Source: Dyadobacter sp. CY356 (lineage in GTDB: Bacteria; Bacteroidota; Bacteroidia; Cytophagales; Spirosomataceae). From it: a stretch of DNA of 64,000 nt. The notes beneath the pieces were generated by a model. It saw nothing but the letters and a program-made list of their open reading frames with translations. It was not told the DNA's origin and made no database searches. The position numbers were made by a program, and so were the translations under genes. Position 1 is the stretch's first letter, and each line of letters opens with the position of its first letter. Positions 44,339-53,187 of this stretch are shown piece by piece. The DNA is taken from the NCBI RefSeq assembly GCF_021440195.1, contig NZ_JAJTSZ010000004.1, forward strand, positions 248,001 to 312,000, in the 5' to 3' direction.

Positions 44339-45613
44339 ATGAAAACAACATTTCATCTAAAACATCTATTTATTATCACCTTTTTATTAATCCTAAACGG
44401 GTGTAAAAATTCGCAAGATGAATCTCAGATTCAGCAAGATAGTAATCTTCAATCCAATTATGTTAGCCTTGAACAGGCACTAAAAATTGCATCAATTCAA
44501 GCACCTCTTAATAATCAAAGCGGAAATAAGAATGGTAAAATTAATAAAAGAGAAGTACAAAGTTCATTTAAGGTAAACCCAGATGGCAATAACCCCTCTA
44601 TGTACATTATCAACTATGAGGGAGGTGGATTTACGATTATTTCAGCTGATAAAAGGGCCATTCCTGTCTTAGCCTATTCTGATGATAATCGTTTTGATAC
44701 GGAGACAAAAACATTACCAGGTGGTCTATTAGGCTGGTTAGCAGAAGCCGATGGTCTTATTCAGGAAATTCGCAAAGAAAACAAAGAACAAAGTCCGGAA
44801 TTTAGGACATTATGGGACAAGTTTAATCAAAAGGAAATGATGGGGCTCAGAACTTCAGCATTACGAACTTCTGGATACGCATATGCTGACGGGGATTGTA
44901 ATACGTCATCTAATTATACAATTTTTACCGGTGCAAACCAAATACTTTCATCTACCTGGAGCCAAGGTACAGGATGGAACGACGCATGTGATTATGCTGG
45001 ATGCTCTCAAACATATAATGGGAGATATTGGACTGGATGCGTTGCCACTGCATTGGGGCAGATAATGAGATATCATCAGTATCCTACAACTTTTAACTGG
45101 TCGAGCATGCCACTGGGCTATTCTACCAGTACAACGGCATCGTTTTTAAAAGAATTAGGAAATAGTAATAAATTAAATATGTCGTACGGATGCGATGGCT
45201 CATCTTCAAATACAGGTAACATACCAGCGGTGTTAACAAGTTACGGTTATGCTTCCGGTGGTTCATACCAAGATTTCAATAGATCTACGGTGGAAAGTGA
45301 ATTGTATGCAGGATATCCTGTTATACTTGCAGGTGGAAGAAACGCCGGGTGGTGGATTTTTGGAAACTACGCCGATGGCCACGCATGGGTTGGAGACGGT
45401 TATTCAAATTCTTTGTACTATTGGTGTCAACCGGATCCGAATACTCCAGGCGAACAAATTGATGTATTTAGTGGAATTGCCACAAATGCTATCCATATGA
45501 ATTGGGGTGGGGGCGGAAATAATGACGGTTGGTATGCTGAAAACAATTGGAAACCAGGCTCCAGCGATTACACATATAAAAGGAAAATGGTAACTGGTAT
45601 ACGAAGACCATAA
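44339..45613 (+). CDS. Lipoprotein C10-family (streptopain-like) cysteine peptidase
   Basis: 424 residues from MKTTFHLKHL. Lipoprotein signal with lipobox LILNGC (Cys22). Residues ~45-150 resemble a Spi/inhibitory prodomain (YVSLEQALKIASIQA, FTIISADKRAIPVLAYSDD). The peptidase domain follows: GRYWTGCVATALGQIMRYHQ with catalytic Cys234, and DGHAWVGDGY with catalytic His348. The longer frame from 44249 adds 30 residues without family similarity and would spoil the lipobox, so 44339 is chosen. Acts at the cell surface or in the periplasm, cleaving unknown substrates. Followed by a small lipoprotein gene at 3 bp spacing. Confidence 0.85.
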   Translation: MKTTFHLKHLFIITFLLILNGCKNSQDESQIQQDSNLQSNYVSLEQALKIASIQAPLNNQSGNKNGKINKREVQSSFKVNPDGNNPSMYIINYEGGGFTIISADKRAIPVLAYSDDNRFDTETKTLPGGLLGWLAEADGLIQEIRKENKEQSPEFRTLWDKFNQKEMMGLRTSALRTSGYAYADGDCNTSSNYTIFTGANQILSSTWSQGTGWNDACDYAGCSQTYNGRYWTGCVATALGQIMRYHQYPTTFNWSSMPLGYSTSTTASFLKELGNSNKLNMSYGCDGSSSNTGNIPAVLTSYGYASGGSYQDFNRSTVESELYAGYPVILAGGRNAGWWIFGNYADGHAWVGDGYSNSLYYWCQPDPNTPGEQIDVFSGIATNAIHMNWGGGGNNDGWYAENNWKPGSSDYTYKRKMVTGIRRP

Positions 45614-45616
45614 ACT

Positions 45617-46144
45617 ATGAAAACAATAAAGCATTTTGCATGGATTCCATTGATTGTTTTTTTTGCTTGTAAAAAGCCTTTTAACAGTCCCAATGTGATA
45701 GACACAGGAATTTATTTGGCTATGACAAATAGCAAAGGTGTAGATTTGTTAAATCCAGTCAATCCAGAATCTTATAAGCCTGATTCAATACGAATTTACT
45801 ATCTCAAAAATGGTAAAAAAGAAGAAATATATATACCGAACCTAGACTATCCAAGAAAATTCGTAATAAAAAAAAATAACGGTAATAACCGATATTTTTT
45901 GCAATTATTTCTGGATGAAGGTACTTATGATCGAGAAATAACAACTACTTACATACAATGGAATTCTCAAAAAGAAGACACAATTAGATGTGAAATGAAT
46001 AGATACCTAAGCCAGAATACGGTGTACTGTGAAAAAGTTTGGTTTAACGGAATTTTAAAGTTTGACGATGCCACGCAAAGTACAGGAACAAATTGGGGTG
46101 ATGGGATTTTTCATAGACTCATAGAAATTAGTCACGGAGAATAG
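45617..46144 (+). CDS. Small lipoprotein, partner of the C10 peptidase
   Basis: 175 residues. N-terminal lipoprotein signal (WIPLIVFFACKK with the lipobox Cys at ~18). The remainder is beta-rich and unrecognised (GIYLAMTNSKGVDLLNPVNP, RYFLQLFLDEGTYDREITTT). It starts 3 bp after the peptidase stop, so the genes are translated from one message. It may be an inhibitor or substrate of the peptidase, which is inference from spacing. Confidence 0.7.
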   Translation: MKTIKHFAWIPLIVFFACKKPFNSPNVIDTGIYLAMTNSKGVDLLNPVNPESYKPDSIRIYYLKNGKKEEIYIPNLDYPRKFVIKKNNGNNRYFLQLFLDEGTYDREITTTYIQWNSQKEDTIRCEMNRYLSQNTVYCEKVWFNGILKFDDATQSTGTNWGDGIFHRLIEISHGE

Positions 46145-46234
46145 GTTAAGAGAGGCTGTCTTCTATGTTGAAAAACAAGTCCAGGATTAAATTTAGGCCT
46201 TCTTTATTGAATTTGGACAATAGGTTATTAAACT

Positions 46235-46279
46235 CCCGTTGAAATGTGTTAACCTGAAAGGTTATCTCATTTTAACGGG
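46235..46279. repeat. Imperfect 21-bp palindrome
   Basis: The arms 46235-46255 and 46259-46279 pair at 18 of 21 positions around a 3-nt loop (each arm begins or ends with CCCGTT or AACGGG). It lies 90 bp downstream of the lipoprotein gene. It could end the peptidase transcript, though no T-tract follows, or be a mobile palindromic repeat. Confidence 0.45.
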
Positions 46280-46979
46280 ACCTCTTAAATTCTATAAACC
46301 ACACTTCTACCATATAACTTCTTATGCAGCGAGATCTTTTGTCAACTTCCAAACTAAATGAGAAAACTCCAAAGTAATTAGGAAAACAGCTTAGTAAGAA
46401 TCAAAAAATATCAACCAATATATTCACTACCAGCCAATTGACAGAGTCTCTTTGATTTTTTTTCAAAAAAGGTTCTCATTTAGTACGGAGATTGTTGAAA
46501 ACATTCTCAATAAGTAAGGCTATTTTCTTACGACTTTGGAGAAAAAATAGACTTATCTGGCGATTATTTCTCATTATGTATGGAGATTGACATTTGCTAC
46601 GCGAAACCCGTGGCGCTTTTTGTACTAACTTTTAATTTAACCCCTACATGCGCATTCGTTAATCTATTAATAACCGGCTGCTTGCCACAATAGTTCTTTC
46701 CTAGCCAATTAATCCATGAAGTATAGCGAGTCTTAACCGGTTCATTAATAATTGGCTTAGGCCATCAGGGCTGGTGTTGTATAACAAGCGCTGAAAATGC
46801 TAATATGTACCAAACAGGCCTCTAACAATTTACAATTGAACACAATAACACCTTGGTCAAAGTTTACTTTAACCAAGGTATTTCCATACCGACAATATAT
46901 CATCAGAAAGTAAATAAGATTATCAACCTTCTACTTTGGCTCCGAGAATATTATCATGCCTATCACGTCAGAGATAACA
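46280..46979. other. Non-coding stretch
   Basis: About 700 bp without a supported gene. A TTTTAATTTAACCC word near 46627-46643 repeats one at 44000-44013, upstream of the C10 peptidase gene, within a similar context (TTTGTGTACAA.CTTTT), which may be a shared repeat. Otherwise nothing recognisable. Confidence 0.4.
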
Positions 46980-47941
46980 CTACTGATTCCTGTTCAGCAC
47001 ACTAACAATCAACTTTTTAACCGTTTCCATTTCCTCAGGTTTGCTGGCGGCGGCGATAAGTGTTAGACTTGCAAGAGCTTCATTACTCATAAGTGATACC
47101 CCGGTTCCCGATTTTAAAAAATCATTATTTTCTAAGAATAACAGAAACAAGCTGCAGCGATTCGCTTATTCCCATCAACAAATGAATGGTTCTTAATGAT
47201 CAGATAGAGTAATGTTGCTGCTTTTTCTTCAATTGAAGGATAGAAGTCGATATCTCCAAACCCTTTACTGATTTGTGCCACGGAGCTCTGAAAGCTATCA
47301 TCCTTTTCCTTACCAAAAATATCAGAGTCGAAATCCCTTCTCATACTCTCTATGAAATTTCGGTAATCCGATAACTCCGGATACTTGGCATGGCGGGTTG
47401 TGACACCTTTCGAATCCAATTTTTCGTGATCATAGTCATCCAGTAATTCAAGACCTTTGGCGAATTGATCAAGCAAGGTCAGGTCTCCTTCATCCATCTT
47501 TGTTTCAATTGCCCGGCTTAGTATCCGGATTCCATCCCTCAAGGTCTGTACCTCTTGCTGCTTTTGATTCAACCGTTTCTCGTTAATCGCATAACCTTGG
47601 ATCAGATAATCTTTTAAAGGCTGTGTTGCCCATTGCCGAAACTGAGTAGCTTTTGTTGAATTCACCCTATAACCAACAGATATTATTACATCCAGGTTAT
47701 ACAAATTCATCATTCTTTTCTTTCCGTCTGCTGCAACCTGTTCCAAAATGGAACAGGTTGCAGCAGGATCTAACTCACCAGATTTGTATATGTTATTAAT
47801 ATGTTTTACGACAGCTGGACGCTGAACCGAGAATATCTCAGCCAACGAATGAGCGTCAAGCCATACGGTTTCTTCTCCAAATTTTACTTCTATTTGAGTT
47901 TGTCCGTCCTGGCTTTGATATATTTCTATTTTATTTTTCAT
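46980..47941 (-). pseudogene. RhuM-Fic protein, frameshifted
   Basis: Residues 1-110 match RhuM/virulence-type N-terminus (EIYQSQDGQTQIEVKFGEET, VWLDAHSLAEIFSVQRPAVV). The C-terminal part is a Fic/Doc domain with HSFVDGNKRIAAA near residue 252 (H-x-F-x-D-GN-x-R). The open frame ends prematurely (ACFCYS, stop at 47132). A +/-1 change near 47140 restores a typical tail, LLFLENNDFLKSGTGVSLMS through LIVSVLNRNQ, ending at 46980. So either a true frameshift mutation or a sequencing error in the GTTTCTGTTATTC region. RhuM-Fic genes are common cargo of mobile islands and toxin-like systems. Confidence 0.75.
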
Positions 47942-48207
47942 TTTCTGGATTTAGAATTCAAGTTTACAATAAATTTATAATTCTTCTGGAGCCAGTTTAA
48001 GCTGGGGCTCATTGGTCAACACGCCGCGCTCAGAAGTCTTATATTTCAGAGAAAGTCTTCAATTCTCTGCCGCCTCCCACAGATAAAAAACAGTTCATGA
48101 AAAGCATTCATGTATGAACAAGATATTTATAATTATAACACCACCTAAGTATCGCATATTAGCATCGCCTGCGATACTAATTAGTCTTAGGCGTTTCTCA
48201 ACTTCTC

Positions 48208-49406
48208 CTATAATGCTCTCATATCCTCACTAATCTTCACATCCAAAATCTTTGCATAAATCATCGTCTGCTTCAAAGAACGATGTCCAAGCATTTTCGA
48301 GACTTTTTCAATAGGCACCTTATTACTGAGCGTCACCATCGTCGCAAACGTGTGACGGGCGATATGAAACGTGAGCGTTTTTGAAATCCCACACAAACTC
48401 GCAATCTCTTTCAGATAAGCATTCATCTTCTGGTTGCTTAATACCGGAAGTACAACGCCACGATTACAGCATAAAGGATCTTCCTCGTACTTTTGCATTA
48501 TCTCCAGCGCCGTTGGAAGTAGCGGAATTCTGGTGGCCACATCGGTTTTCTGTCTGGTCGTATCGATCCATAGATCTCCATCCATTCCGGTAACAATATC
48601 GCTGCGCTTCAACTGTTTTACATCCACGTATGCAAGGCCGGTATAACAGCAGAAAAGAAAGATGTCACGGACATTGCTTAGACGGTCCATTTCAAATTCT
48701 TTTTCTGTAAGACGTTTGAGCTCTGCACGAGATAACGGATTTTTGACAACTTCCTTTTTAGTCAGTTTGAATCCCTGAAACGGGTCATTTTTCAGCCATT
48801 TATTATTAACGCAGATGAGCACAATCTTTTTTAAGTTAGACATGTATTTGATGGCTGAATTGTGATTACAACCACGTGCGCTGCGAAGCCAGAACGAAAA
48901 TTCAGAGATGAATTCAAAATCAAGGTCGCGGATCTGCCTGTCATCCATTTTATACTTCCACTGAATAAACGAACGCGTATGCTCGAGAGCAGTTTTGTAT
49001 CTGCTTAGTGTAAGTGGGGCAAACTCTTTTCCTACGAGTGCTGCCATCTGTTCGTTATGGTACTGGAAAACTTCCAGGATCGTTCTCGTTTCACTACTTT
49101 TTCCAAGCAAAATATTTTTCAAAGCCTCGGCAGATAATTCTCTGTCATCTTCGATAAGCATTTTTTTGCCTGAAACACTTTAGAGCTTAGTGTATCCAAA
49201 TACGCGTTGAGGGTTCTTGAATCCTCCTTGTTGCCGATTGCACGTCCGGCGTCAATACTCCAGTTGGAAGGGCTCCAAAGCTGCTTTGTAGATAATTCTG
49301 CCGATTTTCCATCGACTGTGATTCGAAGGTAAACATAACGTAAACCTTCTTTTTGATTTTTGGCGTGTTTTAAATAAAACAACATACCGAAACTGTTTTC
49401 CAACAT
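48208..49406 (-). pseudogene. Tyrosine integrase 1, interrupted by a frameshift at A7
   Basis: The N-terminal part (49119-49406) encodes GMLFYLKHAKNQKEGLRYVY and TKQLWSPSNWSID as in the Bacteroidota integrase N-terminus. The C-terminal part (48208-49161) encodes a full catalytic domain: CYTGLAYVDVKQLK, HIARHTFATMVTLS, MLGHRSLKQTMIYAKI (His, Arg, His and Tyr in place; the first-box Arg is Ala, as in integrase 2). The frames join at a run of seven A (49161-49167). Eight A or a -1 slip at A-AAA-AAA would restore the protein. It is paralogous to integrase 2. Confidence 0.75.
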
Positions 49407-49499
49407 GACGCTAGCGTTTAAGTGATAAATATCGAGCCGCCGCGCTTACAAATCAAGATGTGCAATAAATGAACATCTTGCTAATCAATAAGTTAACAC

Positions 49500-49552
49500 T
49501 TTCCAGCGTCTTTTTCTCGTTTTTTATCGAACTCCACGAATGACGCTGGAAA
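49500..49552. repeat. Inverted repeat upstream of integrase 1
   Basis: TTTCCAGCGTC (49500-49510) and GACGCTGGAAA (49542-49552) are 11-bp perfect inverted repeats with a 31-bp spacer. They lie between integrase 1 and the tmRNA-3'-end copy at 49656. Integrase 2 has an analogous structure at 51027-51070, so this is probably an integrase-associated site such as an arm-type binding site or an attP element. Confidence 0.55.
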
Positions 49553-49594
49553 TGATGGGAATTTTTGCATATTTTGGGATATCCCGGAAAGCAA

Positions 49595-49690
49595 AAATGC
49601 CAGTAAATCATTGACTTACAGGCATTTATTGATATTAAAAACTTCTAAATGGGAGGGAGACGGAGTTCAAACCCTCGACCTCCAGAACGA
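49595..49690. repeat. Diverged copy of the ssrA 3' end and terminator (att-like)
   Basis: A terminator-like hairpin AAATGCC (49595-49601) and GGCATTT (49621-49627), containing GTAAAT..TTGA.TTAC as in the ssrA terminator, is followed by GGAGACGGAG (49656-49665), TTCaAACCCTCG and TCCAGAAC. These match the ssrA 3' end at 51182-51215 apart from small indels. It is interpreted as an old attachment site between two tandem insertions. Confidence 0.7.
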
Positions 49691-49704
49691 CAGTTTTAAA
49701 TGAA

Positions 49705-50937
49705 TTATGATTGTTTACTTCCGAGCAACTCTTTCAATTTATTCATATCATGACTTATTTTCTTGTCAACAACTTTGGCATAAAGCTGTGTAGTTTTCAA
49801 ATCCCGGTGACCAAGCATTTTTGATACACTTTCAATGGGGACACCATTAGAAAGTGTTATTGTTGTTGCGAAAGTGTGTCTTGCCAAGTGGAAAGTAATG
49901 TTTTTTACAATTCCGCATTGATCTGCAATTTCTTTCAAATAAGAGTTCATTTTTTGGTTGGACAGCACTGGCAATAGCTGACCTTTGTTTACGCACTGTG
50001 GATGATCTTCATATCGTTTTAGCAAGTTCATAGCGGTGGGAAGAATTGGAATACTAGAGCGAGACTCTGTTTTTTGCCTTTTAATCAGGAGCCATTTTCC
50101 ACCGTCAATACCATCGACAATTTCTGACCGTTTTAATTTGTGAACATCTGCATAAGCAAGTCCAGTGTAGCAGCAAAAAATAAATATGTCTCTTACCTGG
50201 TTTAATCGATCCGCTGCAAATTTTTTATTAACAATATCAGATAATTCTTTCTCAGTTAGAGCCGTTCTATCAACCTCATGCTTATGCATTTTATAGGCAA
50301 AAAAGGGGTCTTTTTCCAACCAGTCGTTTTTTACGCAGATCAAAACAATTTTCTTAAAATTAGCGAGGTATTTCATCGTCGAATTGTGACCACATTTCCG
50401 AACACTTTTCAAATAAAACTCATAGTCCGTTATGAATTTAAAGTTGAGCTTCTTTAGGTCAATATCATTCTCTTTGAATTTCCACATCAGAAAATCACGC
50501 GTATGCTGTAAAGATGTCTGATATCTCTGAAACGTGCCATAAGCATAATCCTGACCTACAAGCTTTTCCATTTTGTAATTATGCTCCTGAAAAACCTCCA
50601 TTAGCATTATCGGCTTTTCTGCAATGCCAAACCATCTATCTTTGAAAAGTTCGATCGAAAGTGTCTTACCTTCTTGTATTATGTCTCTATGAATGGCATG
50701 AGCCTTTCCTTGTAAGGTATCCAAAAAAGAATTAATGGCCTTAGCCTCAGTGGATGTCCCTTTTACCTTTCCTGTAGGCACTGACCACTTTTCCTCAGAA
50801 ATCAGTTGTTTGGTTGTAAGCTCGCACCGCTGTCCACTGATGGTAACCCGTAAATAAATTGGAACCAAATTTCCCTTAGTAGCCTTTGATTTACGCGCAT
50901 GAAAAATCATACTCATTCTTTTTTCCATAATCTCCAC
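49705..50937 (-). CDS. Tyrosine integrase 2
   Basis: 410 residues, full length. N-terminal arm-binding domain (MSMIFHARKSKATKGNLVPI, YLRVTISGQRCELTTKQ), core-binding domain (~110-205), and catalytic domain: box I CYTGLAYADV (Ala261 where many recombinases have Arg), box II HLARHTFA (His350, Arg353), LGHR (His377) and the nucleophile Tyr386 in TTQLYAKV. The missing first Arg is known from other Bacteroidota integrases. Its 5' end lies 188 bp from the ssrA terminator hairpin, and the gene reads away from ssrA. Met at 50928 is an alternative start. Probably catalyses integration at ssrA. Confidence 0.87.
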   Translation of the reverse strand: MEIMEKRMSMIFHARKSKATKGNLVPIYLRVTISGQRCELTTKQLISEEKWSVPTGKVKGTSTEAKAINSFLDTLQGKAHAIHRDIIQEGKTLSIELFKDRWFGIAEKPIMLMEVFQEHNYKMEKLVGQDYAYGTFQRYQTSLQHTRDFLMWKFKENDIDLKKLNFKFITDYEFYLKSVRKCGHNSTMKYLANFKKIVLICVKNDWLEKDPFFAYKMHKHEVDRTALTEKELSDIVNKKFAADRLNQVRDIFIFCCYTGLAYADVHKLKRSEIVDGIDGGKWLLIKRQKTESRSSIPILPTAMNLLKRYEDHPQCVNKGQLLPVLSNQKMNSYLKEIADQCGIVKNITFHLARHTFATTITLSNGVPIESVSKMLGHRDLKTTQLYAKVVDKKISHDMNKLKELLGSKQS

Positions 50938-51026
50938 CTTTTAAATTTTAAAACTAAACCTCTTTTAGTGACCTGTCAAGATGTTCACATCGCATACATC
51001 CTGCTGATTTTCAAAACTTTAAAGCA

Positions 51027-51070
51027 AATTCGGATACCTCAATTTGGTGTTATCTCCAGGTATCCGAATT
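51027..51070. repeat. Inverted repeat upstream of integrase 2
   Basis: AATTCGGATACC (51027-51038) and GGTATCCGAATT (51059-51070), 12-bp perfect inverted repeats with a 20-bp spacer. Corresponds in position to the repeat at 49500-49552 beside integrase 1, though the sequence differs, so structure rather than sequence is conserved. Confidence 0.6.
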
Positions 51071-51122
51071 TCCCCCATAGGGATTGATAAAAATTGAATA
51101 TTTTGGCGGTTGGGAAGAAAAG

Positions 51123-51156
51123 AAAAAGCCCGTAAATTGTTGATTTACGGGCTTTT
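51123..51156 (-). terminator. ssrA terminator
   Basis: AAAGCCCGTAAAT (51125-51137) and ATTTACGGGCTTT (51143-51155) form a 13-bp perfect stem with a 5-nt loop. On the minus strand it lies 25 nt after the tmRNA 3' end and is followed by a T-rich run (AAAGAAAAG on the plus strand). A classic rho-independent terminator for ssrA. Confidence 0.85.
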
Positions 51157-51180
51157 AAGTAATTTTGATCTTTCAATCAG

Positions 51181-51550
51181 TGGAGACGGAGGGATTCGAA
51201 CCCTCGTCCAGAACAGGGAAACCCTGCGCCTTCTACATGCTTATCCGCGATTGAATTTTCGAGCCAGACAAGGTTCACGGCGGACCCGCGTCTTGGCCTT
51301 AGGTCCTTGGGTCTCGTTGGCTTTCCGTACCACTATGCCAACCAGCACTGATTTGCGACACCCCGGAGCCCAACCATCAGTGCGTAGGTTGGAGGGATGA
51401 TGGCATTTGCTAAATCCTCCGGATTAGGCAGCCATGGCGTAAGTATTTTCGCCAGTTTTTGTTTGAAAGGTATTATTTACGGGAGGTACCCCCAGCTCCC
51501 GACATGCTTACACACAGAATCCCGACCCGCTGTCAATTCCAGTCGCCCCC
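51181..51550 (-). ncRNA. ssrA: Transfer-messenger RNA (tmRNA)
   Basis: The 5' end GGGGGCGACTGG starts at 51550 and the 3' end CCCTCCGTCTCCA ends at 51181; the 7-bp acceptor stem GGGGGCG/CGTCTCC and T-stem GAGGG/CCCTC with GGGTTCGAATCCC are visible. The tag frame is at 51424-51453: GGC resume codon, then GENTYAMAA and TAA. That tag resembles known Cytophagales tags ending YAMAA. The mature CCA is not encoded in full. tmRNA rescues stalled ribosomes with SmpB. Its 3' end is the integration target of the flanking integrases. Confidence 0.93.
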
Positions 51551-51853
51551 AAAAAGCGGCGCAGAAATATCCGGTGATTAATCACACGGTTGGCTGCTGG
51601 TATTAGACAAAAATCCATTACCAATGGTTCCGGATCATTTACAGAAAATCGTATCAAATATTAATTTCAACATACATTTTAACATAAAACCCTTGATATC
51701 AACATACTTAATCGTTTAAATTATTTCTCCTTTTTCATGAAATTTTAAAAGCCAATATAAATTCAAAAACTACTTCCAACATTTTATCAGCCGGAATTTT
51801 TGATACTTGTATTATTTTCTGGTATATATTAGCTTACTGATTAATTCCAACTT
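51551..51853. other. Intergenic region between ssrA and the NlpC/P60 gene
   Basis: About 300 bp containing the divergent promoters of ssrA (minus) and the peptidase gene (plus). AT-rich. No gene seen. Confidence 0.4.
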
Positions 51854-53083
51854 ATGAGCTCCTATAAATCCTTTCTTTTCTTCTTATTTCTTTGTCCTTT
51901 TACTTCAAAAGGCCAAAATCAAAAAATGTCATCCGATTCTGTTGAGGTCAGGAAAATATTCGGCATAGCAGAAGCCGTTAGAAAAGAATATGCGCCTGAT
52001 AAAAGGACTGCAATTTTTACGATCATGGCGGATAGTGTCGGTGACAATTATATTGAAACCACAGAGCTCAAAGCAGCGCAAAAGTTTTCTGACTCACTTG
52101 TAAAGGCGGGAGTCAAAATTAACATTCCTGTTCATACACTCCCCGCCAAAAAATTGGGCGAAAAAATTTATGCGCTTGTAAATCTTTCTGTTGTCAACAT
52201 CAGGTCAAATCCAAAAAATGCGGCTGAACTTGCTACCCAATCTTTACTTGGAACGCCTCTTGATATTTTGAAAAAGGATGGATATTACTATCTCGTCCGC
52301 ACACCGGATCGTTACATTTCCTGGCTGGATGCAGGAGCCATTTCATTAAAAACATCGGCTGAAATGGACAGCTGGAAGCAAAAGGACAAACTCGTTTTTG
52401 TTGATGATTATGGTCACGCATTTGTTAATCCGGACCGGAAATCCCAGAGAGTTTCTGACCTTGTGATGGGTGATATTTTGGTCAATGAAGGCAGGCAGAA
52501 AGGATTCTACAAAGTTGTTTATCCCGATGGCAGAACCGGCTTCATCCCCCAGGAACAAATGACTGACTACAAAAAATGGATCAAAAAGCCTTCACCAAAT
52601 CCTGAACAGATTATTGATATTGCCAAAACGATGATCGGTGTTCCTTATTTATGGGGCGGCACTTCTGTGAAGGGTGTGGATTGCAGCGGATTCACAAAAA
52701 CTGCGTTTTTCATGAACGGAATTATTATTCCGCGTGACGCTTCTCAGCAAGTGATGGCTGGTGAGCAGGTTTCTGTATTAAAAAGTGACAAATTTAATCT
52801 TGACGAAGCGCTGAAAAACCTGAAATCCGGTGATCTGATATTTTTTGCAAGTGGGAAAAATAAATTGCCCGACGCGCGTGTCACACATGTCGCCCTGTAT
52901 CTTGGAAATGGTGAATTTATTCATGCATCCGGGAATGTCAGGATTAGCAGTATGAAACCGGATGCTCCGAATTATGATGATTTTGAAACCCGCACTGTGG
53001 TTGTCGCCCGGCGGTATCTTGGGAATGTTGGAACTTCAGGAATTCAATCTGTTGCCCAACACGAGGCCTATATTAAAAAATGA
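51854..53083 (+). CDS. SH3-domain NlpC/P60 (C40) cell-wall peptidase
   Basis: 409 residues with an N-terminal signal peptide (FLFFLFLCPFTSKGQ). Residues ~95-245 include two bacterial SH3-like repeats (ALVNLSVVNIRSNPKNAAEL; ILVNEGRQKGFYKVVYPDGR). The C-terminal NlpC/P60 domain has VDCSGFTKTAF with catalytic Cys277, and THVALYLGNGEFIHASG with His345 and nearby residues. Cleaves peptidoglycan stem peptides. It follows ssrA on the chromosome and looks housekeeping. Confidence 0.87.
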   Translation: MSSYKSFLFFLFLCPFTSKGQNQKMSSDSVEVRKIFGIAEAVRKEYAPDKRTAIFTIMADSVGDNYIETTELKAAQKFSDSLVKAGVKINIPVHTLPAKKLGEKIYALVNLSVVNIRSNPKNAAELATQSLLGTPLDILKKDGYYYLVRTPDRYISWLDAGAISLKTSAEMDSWKQKDKLVFVDDYGHAFVNPDRKSQRVSDLVMGDILVNEGRQKGFYKVVYPDGRTGFIPQEQMTDYKKWIKKPSPNPEQIIDIAKTMIGVPYLWGGTSVKGVDCSGFTKTAFFMNGIIIPRDASQQVMAGEQVSVLKSDKFNLDEALKNLKSGDLIFFASGKNKLPDARVTHVALYLGNGEFIHASGNVRISSMKPDAPNYDDFETRTVVVARRYLGNVGTSGIQSVAQHEAYIKK

Positions 53084-53187
53084 TCGCCTGTTACAATTTT
53101 ATCATGATCCGCACTGCCAATTTGAAAAACCGATAACCCCGCTTTCAAATTTATTGTAATTTCGCCACGCACAATTTCAGATTTACA

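Larger units (their letters stand above)
1..51181. mobile_element. ssrA-integrated genomic island (left end outside window)
   Basis: The stretch left of the tmRNA gene carries mobile and accessory functions: ardA, a relaxase with a candidate oriT, a ParA-like ATPase, an excisionase-like protein, restriction and defence genes, an IS3 element, a broken serine recombinase and two tyrosine integrases. The right boundary is the 3' end of ssrA near 51181, a classic integration target, and the integrases sit right beside it. To the right, gene content changes abruptly to housekeeping genes. The left boundary is not in the window. Several decayed genes suggest an old mosaic built by successive insertions, so some of the 30-42 kb genes could be older chromosomal DNA. 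Confidence 0.65.

Noticed and set aside
49651..49690. A tRNA gene
   Set aside because: Only a T-arm-like segment with indels; there is no D-arm, anticodon or acceptor. It matches the ssrA 3' end instead.
51110..51606. Plus-strand open frames across 51110-51606
   Set aside because: They overlap the tmRNA and its terminator on the opposite strand and show no protein signature.
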